Source: Isoetes taiwanensis (taxonomy: Eukaryota; Streptophyta; Lycopodiopsida; Isoetales; Isoetaceae). From it: a stretch of 64,000 bases of DNA. Positions 57,226 to 64,000 of the stretch are shown here, one piece after another; the first letter of the stretch is position 1; each line of letters begins with the position of its first letter. Where the stretch lies: positions 2,393,477-2,457,476 of the forward strand of contig JAJEKV010000097.1 of the NCBI GenBank assembly GCA_021234155.1, given 5' to 3'. The notes below the pieces were generated by a model. It saw only the letters and a list, made by a program, of their open reading frames with translations, searched no databases and was not told the origin of the DNA. The position numbers were made by a program, and so were the translations under genes.

Positions 57226-58079
57226 TAAATTTCTTGTAATCTATAATTTACACATATATAATTCTTTTACAAAGATCGATTCTTTTGTGCTCTTACACTT
57301 ATTGATACGTAGCTAACGTTTTCCTGGGTACAAAATATCGGTTTGGTTTTTGGATTGAGTTTTCGAGTTTCAGGGAGAACTTTTAAGGTGGCATAAGCAT
57401 ATGCCTCACTGACTGTATTTCAATGCCTGGGCTTCGTTGGATTAAAAGAATTTGGGTATGCACAGACCGCAAGGAGTGATATGATCGCAAAATGGATCGA
57501 GGTGTCAATTCGAATTAGGCAAACTTAATTACTTATGTAATTGCAAAATTAGATGGAATCCGCTCAATTTCAAGAATCTATTTTTGCTTTTCCACATATC
57601 TGCAGAGGCACCTATCAAATCCAGCATATGAAGGACAAACACAGAAGAGCAGAAAAAAAAGAGTTTGAGACAAGGGATTAGAAAGAAGGAGGCTCAATTG
57701 TTGCTTCCTAAATCCTTGATTGTGAGGAAAACTTATCCTGGTGTATGAACATGCTGCAGTAATGCTGCTATACAAGAATTGATACTCATGGAAATAAGGA
57801 GATCATGTACAATGGCAAGCAACCACATGGCTCTCTTAACCCTTATATAAAATTTCATCCGTTTTTGGACTGTTAAGTATGTTCCTGCCCATACTCGACA
57901 CCCCAAGCGACTGCAGACTGATTCAAATGTTCCGCGGACTAGCTTGATGCTCGCCTCCGATCCTTCCTTCAGATCCTTCTGCACTGTTTGATCTGCGGCC
58001 GCCTGCTGATTCTTCTTCGACCTTCCTTTTTCAATAAATTCTTAGTCAGTTTCTTCTGATCCGGCCTTATATCTGTATG

Positions 58080-58932
58080 GACCGTGTAACCGATCTATAT
58101 GATGATATCTGGCCGGCCTAGCGGATGGGCGAGTCATGCTCTTGGAGACTTCAATCGCGGCGGGCCGGGGGGAACAAAGCCATCGCGGCCGGACCCCCTC
58201 GCGAATGGCGTCTTTTCCGCGATTCGCGTCCCCATAGAGGCGACTTGCCCACGGCACTTCGGATGATGATTAAGGTCACCCGCCCGGCCGGAACAATTGC
58301 TCCTGATGTGTGGTATCTTTGACCTGCTCATATGCAATGGCCTACCACAATGGGAGCACTTGCAGACAGGACAATCACGGCGGCGGAACTAGTGTCGTGG
58401 ATTATGTCATAGTGGCTACATAGGATGTACACCTTGTCAGCCATTTTCACGTGGGCACGGACAGTTGGGACGAGGAGGCCGACTCATATCACCTCCCACT
58501 CTATGTGAGGCTGGCACGGCCAGTACCGCTCGTTGCCGGTAGCACCACCTTGCCGACCTCGGTTGCGCTTGGATTATGAGCAGGCGGAGGGTTATGCTGA
58601 CATGCTCGCAGAAGCCCTCCCGACAATTCTGCGGGCCCACACGCTGGAGCAGCAAACTGACCAACTGGTTGAGCTCCTCAGAGCAGGGGCAAACAGCTGC
58701 TTTGGGAGACCTCCCCCACGCCAGAGATCAGAGGCCGCAACCTTTCCGCGTAACAGATGGTTTGATGCTGAGTGTAAGGAACGCAAACGCGCACTCCGTC
58801 TTATCGTGGATCAGGACACGCGAGCTCAGGCCACCAGCCATTACCGCGCCTTCTTCACGGAAACAAAGGCAAGGTATCTGGCAAGGCACCAAGGAGAAAT
58901 GTTCGGCCTACTAGACACCCACCCGAGAACTT
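58080..58932 (+). pseudogene. LINE A-type fragment: endonuclease to RT leader
   Basis: The plus strand gives LGDFNR (endonuclease G-D-x-N box) near 58,140, DLLICNGLPQW near 58,320, GGTSVVDYVIVAT near 58,385, and then one good frame (58,533-58,930) with YADMLAEALPTILRAHTLEQ, NRWFDAECKERKRALRLIVD and TETKARYLARHQGEMFGLLD. This is the endonuclease-RT linker of an APE-type LINE. It ends sharply where the gypsy 2 LTR begins. Confidence 0.8.
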
Positions 58933-59526
58933 TGTTAGTCCTGTACGTCCTGGTACAGGACTATTCATGCACACCTCGGACCAGGTCAAGAACAATTATC
59001 CACAGTCAGGTCCAGGTCAGTCGTCAAAAGCCTAGCAGAAAGCCCAGCAGAAGGCCATGCAGAAGGCCATGCCCATGCCAAAGAAGAGGTAGAGAACAGA
59101 CAAGTGACGGGCCGCCACGTCGGTACGTCGGCGATTCCGAGCACCTCAAGAGGCAATCGCCAACATTCCTCGCAAATGCCTCCTTCCGTGAGCTCGACCG
59201 AGATCGGCAGAGTGTCTATATTGGGCCAGAGGCCATTGTACTATATATATGAGTAGAGCTAGCATTCGAGTTTTAGATGAGTTTTTGGTTCTTGTCTCCA
59301 CTCTGTTTTTCTCTATATTGAGAGAGCTCATGTATTCTCATTGATATCAAGGAGTTCTGTTCTCATCATTGTATTCTCATTTGTCTTTTCTTTTGTCTTC
59401 TCTTTTTCTCCTTCCTTTTGTTCTTTTGAAAATCCCGCATGACACAGCTACCGGATTCTCCTGTTTGATCCACGGGTCCTCACAGAGGGCTGTCTTGCAG
59501 GAGTTCCCGAACCCAGACCCCAAACA
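58933..59526 (+). repeat. 5' LTR of gypsy 2
   Basis: Starts TGTTAGTCCTG at 58,933, exactly where LINE coding sense stops, and ends CCCCAAACA at 59,526, one base before a primer-binding site. It has a TATATATA at 59,242-59,249. Length is 594 bp. The 3' LTR is not in the window, so the borders rest on TG...CA and the PBS. Confidence 0.8.
59242..59249 (+). promoter_or_regulatory. TATA box in gypsy 2 LTR
   Basis: TATATATA followed by TGAGTAG, about 285 bp before the end of the LTR, at a normal place for the U3 promoter. Confidence 0.6.
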
Positions 59527-59527
59527 C

Positions 59528-59545
59528 TGGCGCCGATGCTGGGTC
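59528..59545 (+). other. Primer-binding site of gypsy 2
   Basis: TGGCGCCGATGCTGGG, close to the TGGCGCCGTTGCCGGGG type of primer site used by many plant Athila/Tat-like gypsy elements. One spacer base separates it from the LTR. Confidence 0.8.
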
Positions 59546-59576
59546 TGATTTTTCTTTTTTTTTCCTTCTTTACATC

Positions 59577-61192
59577 ATGTCGGCTCGTGGTTTCACTCCT
59601 GAAGGACTTCTTTGCCAAACGGCGGCTCGTTTAAAGCGCCATCAACGACACGAGGCTATTCGGGATACGTATGACATGGTCGTGTCCGCTCCAGAGCTCA
59701 GTCGGCACCTCCCACCCCTCGTGCTCATTCTCGACCAGGGTCTCCCCCTGTGTGTCGGCATTGTTCTCAACCTCAGTCACCACATCATACGCATGTTCAG
59801 CCCACGCCTCACTATTTCCAGACTCCTGAAAGCACCTATATTCATATACCTTCAGGCCACACCCCTCTACCGTCCCAACCTTCTTCACCTCCTGCCGGGG
59901 TGGGCTACCCTCAAGTTTCCTTTGGCCCTCCCCACGTTCATGAATTTCAGGCTTCTCCATCCTTCCATCATGCTCTTCCTGTCTACCAACTCACTGATCT
60001 CAAGCCTAATGAGGAGGGCTCCCATGGTCCTTCCCTACAGGAAGCTCCTTTCACTGGCCCTCCGAGTTTTTCTGTTCCACCACCGTGCTCTCAGCCCATG
60101 GTTGACCCCAACAGCTATGTTCCTACATATGCTCCACATGTCTATGCAACAGTTCCGCCTTCATCTCCTATTCACAATTTAAAGCTGACTTATCCAACTT
60201 TTGGTAACACTAAAGGCAAACCTTTGGACCAAAGTGCTCAAGCACACATGGAGGAATTCGAAGCCTTGGCCATTCTCAATGGCCATGCTCAACCTCAACT
60301 AAAGTTTCACATCTTTTCAACCACGCTACAAGGCGCCCCTCATCAATGGCTAATGGCCAACAAAAGCCACTGGAAGCAAAATTGGCAAGAAATGAAAACC
60401 GCATTCCTTTCTCACTATGGCACCACGGATGATGATCAACTCCTGCTCAAGCAACTCAATGATCTTCAGCAGCAACCCACGGAGTCTGCGCGTGATTTCG
60501 CCGACCGTCTACACATCCTCATCAGTAAACTCCAGGAGTACCCCACGCAAAGCCAGATTCTTGTCTGGTTTCTGCAGGGCCTTCCTCCTGCCATTCGTCT
60601 CATGACGGAGTACCTGCGTCCCAAGTCTTTGGAGCAGGCGATTGAATTGGTCAATCACTCGATCAATGTTTCCTCTCGAGGTGTTGCTCTCACGGAACTA
60701 CCTTTCAGGCCCCCCGTCATGGTTTCTCAGAATGCCGTCCAGCCACTACAAACCAATCCACCACGCTCTCAGATCTGGTGCCATATCTGTAAATATCAAG
60801 GACATTTGGCCAATGAATGCAACTCCTCACAATGACCTCCTCATTGTAAAAGGTGCAATATGTGCAATCATGCCACGGAGGAATGCACTCGTTCTCATCC
60901 TACACCCTTCAGGAATAAAATGGTTTTTCAAGTACAGACCACGCCTCAGCAACAACAACCATACCAACCTCAGCAGAATCAAGCTCAACAACCTCAGCAG
61001 TATCACGCTCAACAACCTTATCAGTATCCAGCTCAACAACCTCAACAGTATCAACAAATGCAACAACCTCAGCCGTCACGGGGACAAGGCTCCCGTCCTC
61101 CTTTTGATCCCTCCAAGGCTCAATGCTATCATTGTCATGAATGGGGTCATACCACCACGGCGTGCCCTCAACTTCCCCAAGTTCAAGTCTAA
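59577..61192 (+). pseudogene. Ty3/gypsy gag with three CCHC knuckles (gypsy 2)
   Basis: An ATG at 59,577 (MSARGFTPEGLLCQTAARLK) is followed by a shift into a 361-codon frame (59,750-60,832). This has a Pro/His-rich head, a capsid core (HMEEFEALAILNGHAQPQLK, FHIFSTTLQGAPHQWLMANK, MKTAFLSHYGTTDDDQLLLK, ESARDFADRLHILISKLQEY) and a first knuckle CHICKYQGHLANEC. A stop and shift follow, then CKRCNMCNHATEEC, a Gln/Pro repeat stretch (QPQQNQAQQPQQYHAQQPYQ) and a third knuckle CYHCHEWGHTTTAC. Three knuckles with a glutamine-rich spacer is unusual. The copy needs only a few indels, so it is younger than gypsy 1. Confidence 0.88.
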
Positions 61193-61460
61193 CTCCCAGG
61201 TACAAATCAGCCTGCTTCAGTACGCTGTCGAGACGGTACCTCATGAAGAAGATAAAAAAGTTCATTTCGCGCCGGATCTTGATAAACTCATGCCTCACGT
61301 CATGCCGAAAGTGAGACAGAGTATTCTCAAACTCATGCAGGCTGCGAAAGGTCGGACACTGGCAAATGTTCATGCCACAACTCGAGCTCAGCAGCGTCAG
61401 GAGGCACCATCGTCATCTACAAGCACACGCTCTTAGCCGTATCCTAATATTGCTGCAGAG

Positions 61461-62310
61461 GTGGAACTTCTCAAAGAGGTTTCAACTTCTTTACCTCAGA
61501 CTCCTGCTCCTTTGGATCATGCTGATCCATTTTCTCATGTTCCTTTGGAACTTCAAGAAGAACTTGCCAAGATCAAGATTCCTTTGAGCCTGGCCACCAT
61601 TTTGAAACTCTGTCCAGCTCTCAAAGATCAGTTGCCTCTTCCTACAGTTCTGGTTGGAGCTGTAGCGACATCAATACCCACGGTGCATGCCACGGTGGGC
61701 AATCGACACATCAATCATGTTCAAATTGATGGAGGCAGTGCAGTCAATCTTATTACTGATAAGCTCAGGAAGCAATTGGGGATCAAACAACTATACCGTG
61801 CCCCTTATGACATCAAGTTGGCCAATGGCCATATCACGCGACCTCAAGGCGTCACTCCTCTCCTCCACATCAGCATTGGTGATCTCAAATTCCCCTTGGA
61901 ATTTGGGGTTTGGAAAGCTGGAGAAGATCCGAGTGACTATGAAATGCTGGTAGGACGCCCTTTTCTCTGCCAGGCTAAAAGTATTCATTACTGGGCCACG
62001 GACCAACTTGTCATTACAGATGGTCATCTCAATGCTACAATAGATTTAGAAACTGGCAAGTTAATCTCGGTTGAACATGCTGAACCTTCCATCTCCGACA
62101 CTGATTCTGAAGAAGCACAAAATATCTATAATGTTCAGGCTCCACCAGCGAGTCTGCCTCTCTCATCCTACCCTGAGTACGCTGATCCTTGGGGAGAGAT
62201 GACTCTTGATCAGGACCAGGTTGTGGCCGCTCTCCTGGACCCTTACCTGGCTCCTTGTAATCGAATTCAACGTCTTGACCATTTTTCGGCCACGGCACTC
62301 TCTTCAGAGA
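61461..62310 (+). pseudogene. Ty3/gypsy protease (gypsy 2)
   Basis: In a 362-codon frame: a leader (LELQEELAKIKIPLSLATIL), TVGNRHINHVQIDGGSAVNL with active Asp at residue 90, PYDIKLANGHITRPQGVTPL, GVWKAGEDPSDYEMLVGRPF and WATDQLVITDG. This is the D-G-G-S ... L-L/V-G-R-P-F retropepsin-like fold of plant gypsy elements. After about 62,310 the coding sense moves to another frame that leads to RT. Confidence 0.88.
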
Positions 62311-62329
62311 ATGTGATGTTCATACCATC

Positions 62330-63099
62330 ATGCAGCAACCTTTGCTCGATGATGATCAACAACCTCTTTTCTTCACCACTCAGACTGCTGCACCTCCCGT
62401 CATGCTTCAACCTCCTGCTCATCATGTACAGGACACGGACGTGGTTCCACATATTCAAACTCCAGAGGTGGACATCGTGGACCTTGGTAACAATCAACCA
62501 GTCCGCCTCGCTGCCAATCTTCCACCAACCTATAAAGCATGCGCTGTGACGCTGTTCAAAAAATTCAAACATATTTTTGCTTGGAGCTACAAAGACATTA
62601 GAGGTATCAAAAAAGACTTTGGGAACTCACCATTCCTACCAAACCTTACGCACGCCCAATCTAGCAACGACAGTACAGGCTCAACCCAAATCACCGTGAC
62701 CGTGTCAAGGCCGAAATTGACAAACTCTTAGCTGTTGGCTTGATTTATGAGGTCAAACACTCTGAATGGGTGAGCCCCATCGTCATTGCTCTCAAGCACA
62801 ATGATATAATCCACGTTTGTGTGGACTACCGCAAACTCAATCAGGCCACGGAGCGTGATCACTTCCCGCTTCCCTTCACAGACCAGGTTCTTGAAGAGGT
62901 TGCTGGTCATGAGATGTACTCTTTCATGGATGGCTTTTCAGGGTACAATCAAATTTCTATTAAGGAAGAAGATCAACTCAAAACTACCTTCACCACCCCG
63001 TGGGGCACTTTTGCCTACAAGGTGGTTCCTTTTGGTTTATCAAACTCTCCGTCCACCTTCCAGCGCATTATGCTTTCAGTCTTTCATGACTATATGAAG
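62330..63099 (+). pseudogene. Ty3/gypsy reverse transcriptase, interrupted (gypsy 2)
   Basis: VDIVDLGNNQPVRLAANLPP and KKFKHIFAWSYKDIRGI form the leader. After a shift near 62,625, the frame starting about 62,700 reads KLLAVGLIYEVKHSEWVSPI, CVDYRKLNQATERDHFPLPF, YSFMDGFSGYNQISIKEEDQ, TFTTPWGTFAYKVVPFGLSN and STFQRIMLSVFHDYMKD. The catalytic Y-x-D-D should follow about 10 residues later, but the sequence turns into unrelated CpG-rich DNA at about 63,100. RT is therefore cut in two by an insertion or deletion junction. Confidence 0.9.
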
Positions 63100-63520
63100 G
63101 ATAAACACTACAAAATTAAAGCCATGTTACGACGTCTATTACGACGTCCAGACGTCGTTTAGACGTCGATGATCGACGTCAAAACGTCGATAAACGACGT
63201 CTATTTCGGCGTGCGGCGTCGATAACGACCTTTATGCGCCGCTATACGCGTCGCCAATCTTCGCGGCGTCTTAAAGCGGCGGCGTGGCGTCGTTCAACGG
63301 CGCCACGCGTACCGCGTGGCGCCACGCGGCCGGCGGCCAGGCGTGGCGTCGGCGGGTTCGCGGCGTGGCGACCCGCGTGTTTTGACGCCGCTTAACGGCG
63401 TCACGCATTACCGTGGCGACCATACGCCGCCGGGCAACCCGGCGTTGCCCGGCGCCGTTCTTTGATGTGGCAACCACGTAAGCAACGTCGTTTAACGACG
63501 TTGCTTACGTGTATTAAAAA
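63100..63520. other. CpG-dense block of short ACGTCG palindromes
   Basis: About 420 bp made largely of short words ACGACGTC, GACGTCGTT, GGCGTCG and their complements, in contrast to AT-rich surroundings. It ends with a perfect 18-bp inverted repeat (63,475-63,492 and 63,494-63,511, arms CACGTAAGCAACGTCGTT). No coding sense. It begins where gypsy 2 RT is broken, so it is probably the end of another inserted element. Confidence 0.8.
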
Positions 63521-64000
63521 AAAAAATTTTTAATTTTTTTTTTTAATTTTTTTTTTTATAAATTGAAAATAATAATAATAATACATTTATTATGAATGAA
63601 GTTAATACATTTAATTTAAAGCCTATAAAATGAATTTAACCAATAAAGAAATATAAGATTTTAACGTCATTAAATGATGTCGCTTAAATATATTAAAAAA
63701 ATACAAAAATAAATGAAGCCCCAATTTTTTTAGCTAAATACATTAATCAATAAATTAAGCTAAATACATTAATCAATACATTAAGCATATTGAAAATTAA
63801 ATGCTTACCTGGTACAAGGTGGCAAAGTTGTTTTGCACAAACAATGCATTTGCTAGGAGTGTACATGCAAAACAATAAATTCAATGATTAGTAAAATATT
63901 AGTATAAATAAACAACTTAAAAGGAAAAAAAAATATGGAAAATCAATGGGGGAGGGGTCCTTCTTGGATAACAATTTAACCTAAATAAAGCATTAGTATT
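63521..64000. other. AT-rich sequence, no gene
   Basis: Poly(A)/poly(T) runs (63,513-63,560) followed by TTAATACATT-type repeats. At 63,662-63,690 AACGTCATTAAATGATGTCGCTT looks like a degraded version of the palindrome at 63,475-63,511. It presumably continues the inserted element beyond the window. Confidence 0.5.

Larger units (their letters stand above)
55831..58079. other. Unassigned DNA, no gene seen
   Basis: Only short frames without motifs. It contains the tandem duplication at 57,052-57,197 and the GC palindrome at 57,202-57,225. Confidence 0.5.

Noticed and set aside
60909-61373. 154-residue minus-strand frame rich in Val/Glu/Asp
   Set aside because: It is the complement of the glutamine-rich gag repeat (CAACAA read as GTTGTT/TTG) and is therefore a shadow.

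Overview
The window is nuclear DNA of a land plant. It is AT-rich and dominated by old, nested mobile elements of plant type (Ty3/gypsy, Ty1/copia, several non-LTR LINEs, one very large DNA transposon). It also holds one well-preserved plant gene with six exons and GT-AG introns, a Raf-like (group C MAPKKK) protein kinase at 48,665-51,249 on the minus strand. I cannot name the species. The mix of non-L1-looking LINEs with pentanucleotide tails and an unusual DNA transposon would suit a fern or gymnosperm, but that is a guess.

Layout. 1-5,200: no gene seen. 5,225-7,821 and 21,435-22,741: the two halves of one decayed Ty3/gypsy element on the minus strand (gag, protease, an extra RNase H, RT, RNase H), split by a 13.6-kb DNA element at 7,824-21,432. 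24,659-29,222: a decayed Ty1/copia element on the plus strand, itself carrying a 166-bp LINE tail insertion. 31,011-32,613: a weak F-box-like relic. 33,892-41,055: a plus-strand LINE interrupted by a nearly full-length minus-strand LINE (34,411-39,699). 41,056-44,900: strand-asymmetric, gene-poor DNA. 44,984-46,784: two unidentified open frames. 47,551-48,031: a 96-bp minisatellite. 48,665-51,249: the kinase. 51,650-58,080: mostly unassigned DNA. 58,080-58,932: a LINE fragment, cut by a plus-strand Ty3/gypsy element (LTR 58,933-59,526, gag, protease, RT), which is cut in turn near 63,100 by a CpG-dense, palindrome-rich sequence.

The most interesting object is the 13.6-kb DNA element. It has perfect 32-bp outward inverted repeats, TA at both edges, a duplicated left end with a TATA box, a decayed transposase-like gene on the plus strand, and a series of small minus-strand genes. 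These genes have TATA boxes and several are bounded by 35-80-bp inverted repeats built on GCGTCGTGTGATC. One of them is a histone H3 derivative. It starts MARTKQAARIHPGG, like the H3 tail but with isoleucine at the position of K9, and it ends with a recognisable H3 core (alpha-N, alpha-1, alpha-2, VVIMPKDI) after a long acidic and proline-rich linker. This copy is broken by frameshifts. The family may still be a transposon lineage carrying an H3 mimic that could act on host chromatin silencing; that function is inference.
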